From Whitmania pigra (taxonomy: Eukaryota; Annelida; Clitellata; Hirudinida; Haemopidae), in NCBI GenBank assembly GCA_021613335.1, contig JAJTWR010000365.1, forward strand, positions 1,960,001 to 2,024,000: a stretch of 64,000 nt of DNA, read 5' to 3'. A program made the translations under genes and the position numbers. Shown here in pieces: positions 26,226 to 40,019 of this stretch (position 1 is the first letter of the stretch; every line of letters begins with the position of its first letter). The notes beneath the pieces are model-generated. The model did no database searches. It was not told the DNA's origin and saw only the letters and a list, made by a program, of their open reading frames with translations.

Positions 26226-26885
26226 CTAGATTTCCTGGTGATCATTCAACAGTTGATCTTTGTAGGTTACTTTAAGATTTTTCCCTTTGACAACCAACAG
26301 TATACCTTTCTTTTTTCGGTAAATAGTTAGCTTGCAGGAACATCTTGGAGGAGCACAACAGCAACTTTTGTTATTTGATTTATGGTCATTACTAAATAGA
26401 GTTGTGGAGTCACAGAATGGTCTGATTAAGTGAATCCCATGACGGTTGCATTTAAAAGTTTTGACAAGGGTACCACTTATATGATGCTTATCATGAAGGA
26501 TATTTTCAGCCTCAACCAACTCATCTTGTGTGTAGCTAACTCGACATCCATTCTTCCCAGCTGTGCAATCAAATGAATTATCTAAAGTTATTTTACACAA
26601 AGTTGATTTATGATCGCTTGGAACTGTTAAGCTGTTTTCGCTTGAGATGGCTCCGTCATCGTTGATTAAATCTAACGACGTTGCACCATTGGGATCTCGA
26701 GATCTGGCGAGGTGTTTACTGTTTGAAATTCTCCAACTTCTTTCAATATATTTAGCAGACCACTTTATCACCAAATAAAATATTATGCAATGGGTAATGA
26801 AAGGAAGCACACAACACTGGCAGTTATCGCCCATTTGAGCAAGCTTATCTGACAAAAAATAGCGAATTGTAATAGCTAAAACCAT
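26226..26885 (-). CDS. Intronless orphan membrane-associated protein, 219 aa
   Basis: This is a 219-residue open frame with no recognised family. Near the N-terminus a Cys-rich hydrophobic stretch (CQCCVLPFITHCIIFYLVIKW) could be a single membrane segment. The rest is hydrophilic, with cysteines scattered and then clustered near the end (CCCAPPRCSC), followed by a basic KKKGILLVVKGKNLKV region. The frame uses all codon classes and is not low complexity, which argues for real coding, although it is unusually intronless beside intron-rich genes. It is divergent from eIF4G across about 370 bp. The start may instead be the second ATG (MGDNCQCC). It could also be one exon of a larger gene. Confidence 0.5.
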   Translation of the reverse strand: MVLAITIRYFLSDKLAQMGDNCQCCVLPFITHCIIFYLVIKWSAKYIERSWRISNSKHLARSRDPNGATSLDLINDDGAISSENSLTVPSDHKSTLCKITLDNSFDCTAGKNGCRVSYTQDELVEAENILHDKHHISGTLVKTFKCNRHGIHLIRPFCDSTTLFSNDHKSNNKSCCCAPPRCSCKLTIYRKKKGILLVVKGKNLKVTYKDQLLNDHQEI

Positions 26886-27256
26886 TTAAAAATAGTTCAA
26901 CTGGTAGTTTTCAAAAGGTTGTGCTTATTTATTTTACGGTAAAGCTTTGGCTTCTAACAAGACATTTTGCAACTGATATTAACCAATAAAAACAATGCAT
27001 TGTCTATGTTGGAAACTTCTGCATCGAGAAGCCATTTTTCAGATATCATACTTAGTTTGTATCCTCACAATATTGTGTAGCTCTGCTCATTGAGACTCCG
27101 ATTTACTCATTTAGTTTGAATTCGTTATATTTATTTACGAAATTGTAAGTTGTCTGGTAAGTCGTTCTTTGTTGGAAGAAATTCGCCGTAAGATTCTGGC
27201 GTCGATATGCCTTTTTTGTTGGTTAATTTGGAGTCTGGACTAAAGATACAATAAGC

Positions 27257-30200
27257 ATGAATGGTGTCGGTCAACAGCAAACAAGACATCAGGGACCTGG
27301 GACTCCAGGTAGCCAGTATCCTTTCATTTACATCTTCTGTTTTGAACGTCTTATTCTTTGTTTGAGGTTGTAGCAAGGAGTGATGTGGCGTGATTTTTGA
27401 CATTTTCTATTGTTACTGATTAAGGTTTCGTGGGATTTCTTGTGTCATTAACTATTTTTTTAAAGTTACGTAATAAACATGAAGTTTTTTCTTGACTCCA
27501 AGATAACAGAATGTCCATGTTTGTGCAACAAAATTTTCCTGGTTCACATGACAACTATGGTAGGGATGATGTTTATTTTTATTGTGAAGCAAGCTTTAAA
27601 TTATTTTTCTGCATTTGCATCTTAGTCTAATTATTTCTTACTTTGTGAAATTTCAGGACAGATGAATCACCCTCGACTTAATGGGAGGCCTGCGTATATG
27701 TTGCCTCAGGTTTTGATTTTGTGTTATATTTTTTTTGTAAGATTCTAGAGAATGCACCCATCAAGTGGTATTATATTCATATTTTCATGTTCACCAGAAA
27801 TCATCCGTTAAATTGTTCCCACTTCCTCATTATTTCACCTGTTTGTTTATGTGTTAAAATATTCACACAGTTTGATGTGATATGAGGTTTAAGCTGTAGA
27901 TTTAGGATTCAATGAAGGTTTTAATTTATGAAGAGCAACTGGTTATATGTTAAAGCCATTGTATGAAGTTGTTTAAGTTCTATTTATGCATCAATGAGAA
28001 CAAACTGACACTGCTTGCTTTAATCTTGTAATCTTTAATGACTACATTCGTAAACTTGTTTGTAAATATTATTTGAAATAGAAATGTCAGTCACCCTACC
28101 ACTACATTATGTATTTGAAATTTTCAATGGCTGCGAGACTGTCCTTTACTTTGTCACCACCAATTTTTGTGGAGGGTAATTCCACATTTTAGTAATTTTG
28201 CTCAAAGCTCCAATGCGACATTGGTTGCTCAATCACTTATTTATTCCTCCAACACTGGAATAAAACTAAAACTGTGGGTGATGAAGTTTGTGCTTCTGTG
28301 TAAACATGAATGTTTTCCTATTTTTTCTTTTAAAATCTAATCACATTTCTTTTAATAATTATTTAAAACTTAAATTTCAAAGTCAATTATTTGAACTTTA
28401 AGGGTGCCTCTTCTGGTCCAGCACCGAGGTTTGGTCCTCCTCCCAATATGCCGATGGTGCGCAACAACGGGATGCCCTATCCCGGCACTCCGCAGAGCAT
28501 GCAGCCGGCCGTTCTTCAACAAAACCACCCGAACATGCAGCAGACCCCGGGCCAAGGAGAGATGAGTGTGGCTTCTCTCTATCAGGGGACTCAGCAAGAG
28601 GGTGCTCAGATGGAATTCAATACTACTCCAGTTATCTATCCAAGCATGAACTCTCAGCCGCACATTTTTCAATCTGATGTCAACGTCGGTTATTTGTTAT
28701 GAAATGTTCTTTTCTGACCACGTCTGCAACTTAATTTCTACTTTTTCGAACAGGGTGTTTATGGTCGTCAGCTGGTCATGTTGAGGTATCCCTTCGTGCC
28801 ACAAGTGCAGGTTACACATTTGATCCAATGACATTTCTAGGCATTTATGTTTATTCAGTTGATGAAGATCTGTGAAGATATATACGATTGTGTTAAGGTG
28901 TATAATAGTTTTGACATCAAAATTATCCGTTGCCAACCCTTGCAAGATTTTGAGATTTTGATGAGGTCTTTTATTTGTAATCAGTCAGATATCAACAACT
29001 ATTTCATATAGTTTACAACTATGAGGATGTGACTTTTAACATCAGATTGTTCACTTAAAAATAAAGTAATTATTTATTTGGCACTTGTTGGGAATATTAA
29101 TTGCCTTGTGATTCCACCGATGCTAATGCAAAGGATCATTTTCTTTCCAGCTTTTCCAAACTCGTCCCATGCCCGTGCAGGCTGTTGCAGGCAATCCTGT
29201 GCAGAATCCGATGCAGCCATATCCAACTCAAGTCGTCATGAACCAACAGATCCTTCAACAACAACCACAGGCCTCCGACATGAGACAAGATGCCTCGACC
29301 CCGCAACCTCACCACGTGACCCAGTTCATACCCAGCATGGGATTCACCCCGGATAATGCTTCTTTTTACTATTCTCCGCACGCCAACATTGCCCAGCCTC
29401 CTTCCCTCATGTCTGGTCAGCAACCGATGTCATTCAGTCCCTACCTTCCTCACGGTCCTTCCCAGGTCAACCAGTCGCCCATCCAGACGCCTCTGAGTCA
29501 GGCACCTTCCAAGCATGGCATCAACAAACCATACATTAGTAACTTCCATTCGTTTTCTATTTTCAAGGCTTAAGTGTATTCCATAGATTGCTTATTTCTA
29601 TGTTATGTTGTTTATTTTATTACATGAACGGGGAACTTCTAATTACACGTGCACTCTGCTCATAGGTAACAGCTTTAAGTGATGCTGATCTCTTGAGAAT
29701 GTGTACTGCTGATTCATCATTATCATCATCAACATCCACCATTATCAACATAACCATCATCATCACTATCATGAGGTTGATAGGGAAAGAGTTTGATTGT
29801 TGTGGTTGATTCCTGCAATTGTAATAGATTACTGATACTTATTATGAGCCTTATTGTTATTTTTATCATAGTTGTGGTCAACAGCTTGATGCTATTATAG
29901 CCATCTGATCGATCTACCGATTGACTGATTAGTTGATGATCAAAAGAATGACGTTGCCAATTGCAGTGTACAGGGAGGAATATTCGAGAAGTCTGCAGCA
30001 GGGACTCCAGCCGAGCAGCAACTCGGGGACGTTGAACAGGAAGGAGAAGAAGACGATAAAGATCGTCAACCCAACTACCAATGAAGAAGTCGATCTTTCT
30101 ACTCTCACCAAGTCTGACGTGGTTGGTTTCCATCGGTTTAAATAAAAAAAATTCTTTCACTTCATGCAGATCTATCTTAATAGAACATTATTTAATAACA

Positions 30201-33200
30201 ATGGATGATATCTTAAAAGTTAGTTATATAATATTTATAGTTATAAAAATAATAGTAATAATAACAATAGATAATATTCTAATTGGCATTTAAGTAAATA
30301 GGTAAAACAATAACTGAAGCAGCCCTTGATACTTGTACAAGGTAGGGCGAGCCCATTGATGGTTATTGTTATTAATTACATGGATTTGCTTTTATGTAAT
30401 TGCAAGATAATGTCTCAGTGCACGATAGTTGTGGAAATAATTTTATTTTGCTGTAAAGAATGAGATCATTTTATAGACATTTTATTTAATGGGAATTACT
30501 AAATTATTGCTGTGGTTTTCAGGCAGGCACCTTTCAGAAACAGGTCAAAGAGGCTGCAGACGTGTCCAGCTCTCAGACGATGCTCATCCAAGCAGCTCCA
30601 AAAATGACGGACGACGGTTTCCCGGCCGAGAGGCAACTCGAGCCATCTGCAGAACACTTGGGGTTCTATCCCGAAGAAGGTCCTTTGGTGGAGCCCGTCG
30701 TCGGTCAGGGACACGAATCGTCCATCGATGTTTACGATGCTCGGAATCGAGCGGAGATAGAAATATCTCAAAATCCATTACTTCAAGAAACATTTTCCAT
30801 ACCTCCATTCCACTCTGAGGTACATTCGGCTCCCAGTGTTCACGCACCAGGTACGATGAACAAAGTTAACTTTATTGCTGCTGTTGTTACGTTCTTGTAA
30901 TAGCTTAGAATCTTTTATGTTCAGTGACTCAGAATATTGGAGTGGAAAGGAAGCTGGAGTTTATGAATGTGCAATACATTGTTCCTCATGAAGGTGACTA
31001 CACTACACCATTATGATAATTTTCTTTTTAACAATTGTATTTGGTGCTTAAGTTAATTGTAAGTTCTTAACTTACTTGAGAATGACAGTTGGTCAAGCAT
31101 GGAGTTTTGGAGCCTATGTTTTCAACTGAAATTATCCAAGCAGTAAACATTGCCATGTACTTGTTAAACTTTTGCTGTTGCAATAATCTTTAGATTTATT
31201 CATTGTCCTCAATGATGTTCATTCATAAGTCTGAAATGATCTATAACATTTGCTGAGTCATCAGTAATTGCATGATTGGTTTAATGCTGAAATGTTTCCT
31301 TGTGTTGGTACAGTACTTAGATACTAGAAGTGCAATACTGTGGTCGAATATAGTAATAATTCCGTAAATTTTGTGAAATGCTATTATTTTAAATAATTAA
31401 AGGCGAAATGAAATATGATAATTGTTATTGTCATCAACTAGTGTGGTATCGAATACAGTAATTCAGGGTGCTTTAATATAATTACCAATATTTCAGGTGT
31501 GGAAGATTTAAATATTTCCGCAACACCCTGTGCAGAGATGGAACCAATTGCTCCTCAGGAGGTAGCTGAGGAGATTAACGATGATGATAACAGCGACAAA
31601 GAAGATGATGACAATAAAGACCACGATGGAGGTAGTTTTAATTGTTTTTAATTAGTTAAAACTGTGATCATTGGATTGTGCAATCTCATCAAAATGCCTA
31701 CCACGTTGGAGGTTGATTTCATTCGGGTTTTAAACAATTTGGGACATCATTAGGCCCTAGTCAGGAAATACCATAGGGGTGTTAATCATGCAATAGTAAT
31801 CATCAACATCTCAAATGACAACCTTTTTCTCACAAGACTTCATCTGACAATTAGCGGCTGAGTCATAATTGAGCGAGATGAGTTGCTCGTGTGACATCAT
31901 CACTTGAAGTTTCTTAGCTGTAAAATCATTGATACTGTTATGCAAGGAGAAACTCGGTAATACCAACCATTTGCACAGTCCCATTTAATGAGGGCACTTG
32001 GGTTCTGCAAGCAGAGTACAATATTCTTTGGCTCTTTTATTTTTACAGGAACACATCCATTACTTTAACTGCATAACAAGCAGTTTTTCAACTCATTAAA
32101 CTTTAATATGCCAACTGATGGCATGTGTTGTCAGTTGTCAGTTCTTGTAGACAAAAAAGATTCTAAAAAAACTTAGGTATTGTAGTCTTTGATATCAGGT
32201 TTAGGTATGTATGATGGATGGATGGACAGATGGATGAAGAAACAGACTGGTTGGTCATGAATATTGACTAATACACTTAAAGGACACTTAAAATTCTTTG
32301 CACTCCACAATATGAGCAAAGAATTATTTTGAAGGTGACATTTAATTGAAGTAAGTGTTGTGGTGGAATCCTTTGTCTCCCACAGTATTTTATATTCTCT
32401 CCACTATCTAATCAAAGCTAGCTTTTACTCAGGAAGTGTCTGCTGATGATGAATTATCTCAGGGAGATATTTGGCTAATTGCATGTTTTAGACACTTTCT
32501 AACTGATGTGCCGTCCAAGCCTCATTGTTTAATTGGAGATCCTTTGATCTTTTGTGTCACTAGTTTGTCTAGCAGGACGTGCAAGCTATGATAATCAGTG
32601 GTTATTTCATTCATTTGTTCCATGATGCAGTGATTTGTTGTTCTAAAGGTTGGGGATGAATTTTTGAAGGATGGGTCGGTGAAGGGATGCATGGATGGAT
32701 GGTTGGTTGAATGGAGAGGTGGATGAGTGGGTGGATGGTTGTTTTAATGAAGAGGTGGAAGGAATGATTCCTACATTTGCTGCTTATCACGTGATTGACG
32801 CTGTGCTCATAGCCGAACAGCTAGGCAGGATGATAACCAGAGTGATAAAGGAATATCCTAAAATGCTGATGCGTAATTCGCGTGCTTAGGCCTCCTTTCG
32901 CTGTCTGAATGTGGAGCCTGCACTAGAGCTGTATAAACAAACGAAAACAATACTCGGGATTGCCATTCTTCCGTAGATTCTAGAAGCTATCTCCGACTAT
33001 CTAATACTTTCTTACTCTAGTAGGTGAAGAACAATTAGGAAAATAAATGCATTTGTTTGGGATTAGAACATTTTTCTAGCTGTGTTTTTATTTCTGATGT
33101 TATTTTAATTTTGCCAATGACACCTGACTGTAGACTTGCAAAATGAGTCGTGAGTTTTCATGTTTTGAAAGTTGGCCACTTGTTGTTTGAGCAAGGATGT

Positions 33201-36200
33201 TTTACTTATTTGACATTTTATAACTGTTTATTACAATTTCTGAGGATCTGCCAACATTTGTGCTTTGATCTGTCTAGAATCAATTGGTGAACATTACTTA
33301 AATGTAATAGTTTAAATGAAAATTATAAGCAATAATTCTCATGTGTTCTTGCTTTCTTAGGCAGGAAGCACAAGAAGGTAGGAAAGAAAAGGAAGAGCAT
33401 TGTAAAGGTTAACAGGAATATTTAACTTTTTCATCATTTAATATCATCATTTCATTATTATTTAACTTTTTCATTCATAATATCATCATTTCATTATTAT
33501 TTAACTTTTTCATCATTTAATATCATCATTTCATTATTATTTAACTTTTTCATTCATAATATCATCATTTCATTATTATTTAACTTTTTCATCATTTAAT
33601 ATCATCATTTCATTATTATTTAACTTTTTCATTCATAATATCATCATTTCATTTTTATTTAACTTTTTCATTCATAATATCATCATTTCATTATTATTTA
33701 ACTTTTTCATCATTTAATATCATCATTTCATTATTATTTAACTTTTTCATCATTTAATATCATCATTTCATTATTATTTAACTTTTTCATCATTTAATAT
33801 CATCATTTCATTATTATTTAACTTTTTCATCATTTAATATCATCATTTCATTATTATTTAACTTTTTCATCATTTAATATCATCATTTCATTATTATTTA
33901 ACTTTTTCATCATTTAATATCATCATTTCATTATTATTTAACTTTTTCATCATTTAATATCATCATTTCATTATTATTTAACTTTTTCATCATTTAATAT
34001 CATCATTTCATTATTATTTAACTTTTTCATTCATAATATCATCATTTCATTATTATTTGTAGTAATAAAAGATGTGTTTTCAGAATGATTCTTCCAGCTC
34101 TCTCAAGGCACATGGGGCCTCAAATCTGGCGGCTGGTGAGCAAAAGGAAAATGAAAGATCAATCACTCCGGATGAGTTGGTGGTTATTGAAGGGCAGTCC
34201 GTGGAGGAATCGTCGGAGGCTGGAGAAGCCACTGAAGAGGAGGAAACTGAGATCAAGGACACTCAAGTGGCATCCAGGGGGGATGAGGAATCTGTGGGAA
34301 GCAATCCCTGCTCTGACTTCGAGGAGGTGAAGCAAGTGATATCTAGGTCCGAGAATGACATAACCGCACCAGCCGACGATCTGGTTCTAACCCAACTACC
34401 ACCTACCAACGGCCTCCACAGGGGTCGAAGAGTTTACAGCAGGGAGTTTCTCATGAATCTCAGGGACTGCCCAGAGGCCCTGAAGAAGCTGCCCACCATT
34501 TCTTCTGACCTTGCTGACATTATCAAACCTATGGCATCTTTTAAGGTCAGTATGATCAACTATTCTTACACAGACTCATCAAGGTGGCAATCACTGCTGT
34601 CCTTCTTATTATTGACGTTGGCTCTATTGTTTGCTCTTAACTTGGTGTCAATTCAACAATGGTAAAATGCTCTGACAGTTACCAGATTGCCACCAATAAG
34701 GAATTGAAAATTGTTTTATGAAAACTATTTCTTGTGAAGTCAATTTTAAACATTCATTTTCCAGAGGGAATCCTCAGTTGGGGCATTGTCTGCGATGGGC
34801 ATGAGAGCTGCCCAGCCCATGAACTTCAGCGACTTCTCCCTCTACGGTAGATCTTCATCGCAACACAACAGGCTTCCGAAGAAAGCAAGCCAGAAGAGGG
34901 ATTACCAGCAGCCATCTCAACAGAGGATCATCAATGTGGCTCTCAATTATGAGGTTCAGCTTCACACCTCTGATCAGGCGTGGAAGCCATCGGTAAAGAC
35001 TGCAGAAGCTCTCAGTGGCGACGAGGCCGTCACTCAGGTTAGCTGCTACTGGTTTATCGGATGCGGTGGTCGGTCACCTTGGAATGTTTTGCCTCGATTA
35101 AATTATGACCCGGTCGTAAAAACGAATTATTCGAATAAACATTCAGTTGTAAATATGAATCGTTCATTTGAAAAGCAACTCTATAAGAAGACCAGGAGTA
35201 TTCTGAACAAGCTGACGCCGCAAAACTTTGAGACGTTGCTCAAGCAAATTAAAGAACTGCCTATCAACACTGAGGATAGGTTGGCAGGATGCATGGATTT
35301 GGTTTTTGAGAAGGTAATTGCCTATGATCAATTTTTATCTTTAGTTTAGCAGTCAAGGGAAGCTTAATTATTTTTAATTATAAGTTGTAATTTTTTTAAT
35401 TACAGGATTAATTGGTAACTATTTATTAGGTCAGATTTATTAATGAGATGTAATTTCTCTTAACAGGCCATTTCAGAACCAAATTTTTGTGTTGCTTATG
35501 CACAAATGGCTCTCAATATTAGCAGTGTGAGTTATTTATTAAATTCAGATTGTACATTTTTGAGATAATAATCATAACAAGTTCTCAATGGCTTCGGTGA
35601 AAGCATAATTTTTAGAAATTAAACTTTTCTAAACTTTGGTGGTTCGGATAAAATATGCTTTACTTATGCATGTTTCAGACTCCCCATAATTCCTTTGTTT
35701 GACTAGAAAATAATTTTAAAATGACAATATTTTAAGAGTCTAAATGATTGCAGATGAAAGTGCTCGCAAAGGAGTCCCCTACAGAATTTGTGTCCTTTAG
35801 GAAATTGCTGTTGAACAGGTGTCAAACAGAATTTGAAAAGGACAAAATTGATGAACTGGAGTTGGAGAAGAGGCAGAAAGAAATTGATGAGTGTGATTCT
35901 GTGAGTGTCCTCCTTGGTTCTGGCTTTTATTGGCGTGGTTATTAGTGAATAAGTTAGAATAAGTCATTTTGATCTGTCTTGCAGGATGAAAAAAAGAAGG
36001 TGTTGATGCTGGAGAAGGTGGATACTTTGAGGAGGCTGAGAAGGAGGTCCCTCGGGAACATCAGGTGAGGGAAACTTTAATAACTCAAAAAGGATCGCTT
36101 GTAATTAACGTTCCACTGCAATTTAAGGTTTATAGGGGAGTTGTTCAAGATGAAGATGTTGACTGAGAAGATCATGTTCGATTGCCTCTCAAGGCTGATG

Positions 36201-39200
36201 AAGACCGATGATGAGGACAGCATCGAGTGCCTATGCTGGCTCGTGAGGACCATAGGGAAGGACCTCGACCAACCTAAGAACAAGAAAGCTCTCGACTCCT
36301 TATTCGTCGAGATTTCAAAGAAATCTGCAGGCAAAGCCATGTCCTTGAGAACGAGATTCATGTTGCAAGATATCATAGAACTCAGAGAGGTGAATAATGC
36401 TATTTCTTAAGTAATGATTTCACCCATTAAGGGCTGTGTTTTCTCAATGAATCTTAAATTGGGTTAAAGAAGCTATAACTTTTCCTATGTGATGATTGAT
36501 GCCTTCATTTTTAGAACAACTGGGTTCCGAGAAGGGTCGACATCAACCCAAAAACAATCGAACAAATCCACAAAGAAGCTCAACAAGAAGAACTTCAAAA
36601 GCAGGCAATGATTAATCAGTCGCCTCAGTTGGTCAACAGTTACCCACCTCCCATACAATCGCAGAAGGGCAACTCGGACATGATGTCTCAAAGGGGCAAC
36701 AGGTATCACGGAGGACCCAGAGGCAGTCACCAGATGAATGAAGAGGGATGGACCACCTTCCTCACAAAAAATGTAGGCAGGGGAGGTGTCAATCAGCCCC
36801 TCGATCACTCGAAGTTGAGGTTGAGCAAGCAGAACATGGATGCCTCTGACATCAAACTCGGACCATGCAGACCTACCACTTGGTCTCAAGGTGCCGGTTC
36901 AGGCAGTAGCAGTGGAGGATCGCAACTTCAGTCCGGTAGCAGGCACTCATCTCAAGAATCAGAGAAATCATCGACTTCGAACAGGTTTTATGTCTTTCCT
37001 GCATCTTATCCTTTTGTCTTGCTTTTCATTGCAATCTTGGCAGAATTGGAATTTTGCCTAATAACTTGAATTACTTGAATAAATGTGGCTTATTATGTGG
37101 ATGGAAATAAGCATAGTGGACCAAAATAGATTAAAAATATTCTCACAAAGAGAATGAGAATACACATCTTATGAACAGATTTGCTGTCATCGGCAATATT
37201 GGAGAGAGCTACGACTATGGTCGTCAGAACCGACAGGTTTTCAAAGAACCGAGCACTGCACCCAGGAGCCATTTCCACAGGATGCAGGCTGAGGGTGGAT
37301 ATGCTTCCTTACCATTGCACAGGTTTCAATCAGAAATCACTTTTGAATTTCTTAATTAAATGCAAAATTTGCACCTACTATGTGAGAATGGAGCAGAGTG
37401 CTTTCAGTGCTACCTCTGGAATGGTGATGATTGTCCTACTCAGAGTAAACATCTGCTTTTTCTTTTTTCTAGTCGTGCAAAACAAGGCGATCATTCCTCT
37501 CGACCGAACAGCGGATCGAGGAATGCCAGTCGGGAGTCCAGCATCAGTCGAGAAGCCTCGAACCGTGCCTCTCCTGTCCTGGTGTTTGGTGGCACACCTG
37601 CTGCTCCCACAAAACTGCCACCACCAACAGTCGTCCCTTCATTAATACCACCTGCTATGAAAGATAATCCATTTTTCAATAAAGACCTTTTCAAGAGAAA
37701 GACAGAATGTTTGGTCGATGAGTATTTCACCATTCTCGATGATAAAGTGAGAGTTTTGTAAATGTTATTATTTCTTGGTTACTTATTAATAATTAATCTG
37801 GTTAATGATCAAGAATTTTTTCATCTATAATCTGCTTTAATAATGTTTGGCTGAATTGCATTGAAGGAAGCCTTATTGAGTGCACAAGAGTTGAAAATGA
37901 CTGGACCCATGCTCTCCAACTTTGTGTCCACTGTCATCAACCATGTCATTGAAAAGTCTCCAAAAGAGCTCAAACTGACTGGTCAACTCTTGTCTAACCT
38001 TATTTCCAACTTGGCTATGGACTCAAAATATTTTAGCAAAGGGTTAATTCTTTGTTAATTTTTTTTTTTCATAATCGAGCAATAATTGCAAGATTTTGAC
38101 GCATCACTTATGAACCATGCAGAGTATTGCAAGTTAATAGCACGATAGTTCATGAATGTCTTACTAGTTAATGCTTAAAATACTGGTGCTTAATTGAAGA
38201 AATTCATAATAAAATATTCTTTCAGCTTGGAGGAGGCACTCTCCGATGCTCCCGACCTTGAGATTGACATACCTAAGATATGGGACTGCTACACGGAATT
38301 ACTGGCCAGCATGTTGCTCAAGTTGCCAGGTTTCCTTTCTTCCATCTCACAAGCCATTCTGTGCCTCAAGTCGGCAGGGAAGGCTGGCAGCCTGATGGCC
38401 AGGTGCATGTTGAGGGTTGCCGAGACTCAGGGCTGTCCCAAGACCGTCTCCACGTGGACGGCGTCTCGCATCGTTTGGTCCAATTTCACGGACGGCAACC
38501 TCTTTGAGTTTGTGATGGAAAATGCAAGTTTCGCATTTTTATTATCTTGTAACCATGCTAGACATGTATGCTTTGCCAAAATCACATAGTTTGTGTAGCA
38601 TCAGTCGTTTGTCCAGAAGTTAAATTGTAAATTAATTTGGTTTGCTATGGTGCTGTAAGTTAATCTCATCATTTGTGGGATTTATCAAGAAATTCTCTGT
38701 TCAATTTTTGTTGACTCATTTATTGTTGATTAGTTTTATTTAATTTATTCAGGATCTAATTATTTTAACAAATTTCTTTGTTGCAGAAATTAGAACCGTT
38801 GTCGGCAATTTCCTGTGATTTGATAAATATGATGAACTCACAAGCAGACTGTGATGCCATATTCTCATGGATTGATGTAAGCTCCTCTTAAACTCCACAG
38901 TTATGGCTGCTATTAGAGATAGTCGCTCTGGTATTATGATGGCTATGATTTTTATCTGCATTTAGTCAATATTTTTGAGCACATTGCGATCCGAAGCAGA
39001 TGCAAACATGACACATTACCACCATTGACGCATGAATAAATGCAACCGTTGAGCTAACGTTGAGCATCCTGAGTGGGGATGATAGTTGATGATGGCGGTT
39101 TAAGAATGTTAATCTTCTTTTAATTGTATGATTTATTGTTATTTCGTCAATTGCTACCTATTATCACCTCTATAGCAACGAATAGTACCCCACGAACAGA

Positions 39201-39984
39201 AGGCGACATTCATCCGATCTCTTATCACAGCAGCCTGTATGGCCTCATTTCAAGGTGGGACATCCTTGTTTTCATTATTGTCATAATAAATAAAATACTT
39301 TTTAAAATATTCATATATTTTTTGATTATTTTACTTATTCCTTTATTTGACCGATAACACACAATGCATCTCACAATGTCATTCTTTATTAAGGCTATGT
39401 TAGACAAAACTGCTTTTAATATTCTTCAATTGACTACTAAATATTTTTGTTTAATTGTTATTGATTCTTACGTTAATTCTTTCAGTCATTGCGCATTTAG
39501 CTGAGGTCAACTGCTTATAGCACTCTTGAAAGCATTTGTATTGCTTGGCATAATTGAATTTAAAATCTCAAGAAATATGAAAGTGCTTTCAAGTTTAAAT
39601 CAATTCTTAAATTTATACTTAGAGTTTGTGTTAATTAAAGATATAAACCATAACAATTGATTATAACATTAATGATGGCTTAAAGTTTCCTATTGCTAAG
39701 CAATGTTTTCTTTTATATAAAAGTGAACGAAGGAGGAAGTTATGAAATAAAGGAGTCTTTATTCAAGAGGTACACGAGTCTCTTGAACAGATACATTGAC
39801 CACGTCCCCGACAGAGAAGCACAAACTCTCTTTGCCATCCAGTCGCTGGTTCATTCGTTAGACCATCCTCCCAGTGAGTTTCAATTTTTGCAAGCAATGT
39901 TATCTCTAACGATGTGGCCAGTAATTGACCTTTAATGCTCGTAGGACAATTTCAGAGAGCTTTGCTGATTATTGTTGTTATTTG

Positions 39985-40019
<35 letters not shown>

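Noticed and set aside
33420..34062. CRISPR-like array
   Set aside because: The units are head-to-tail without unique spacers, in a spliceosomal intron of an animal gene; a minisatellite.
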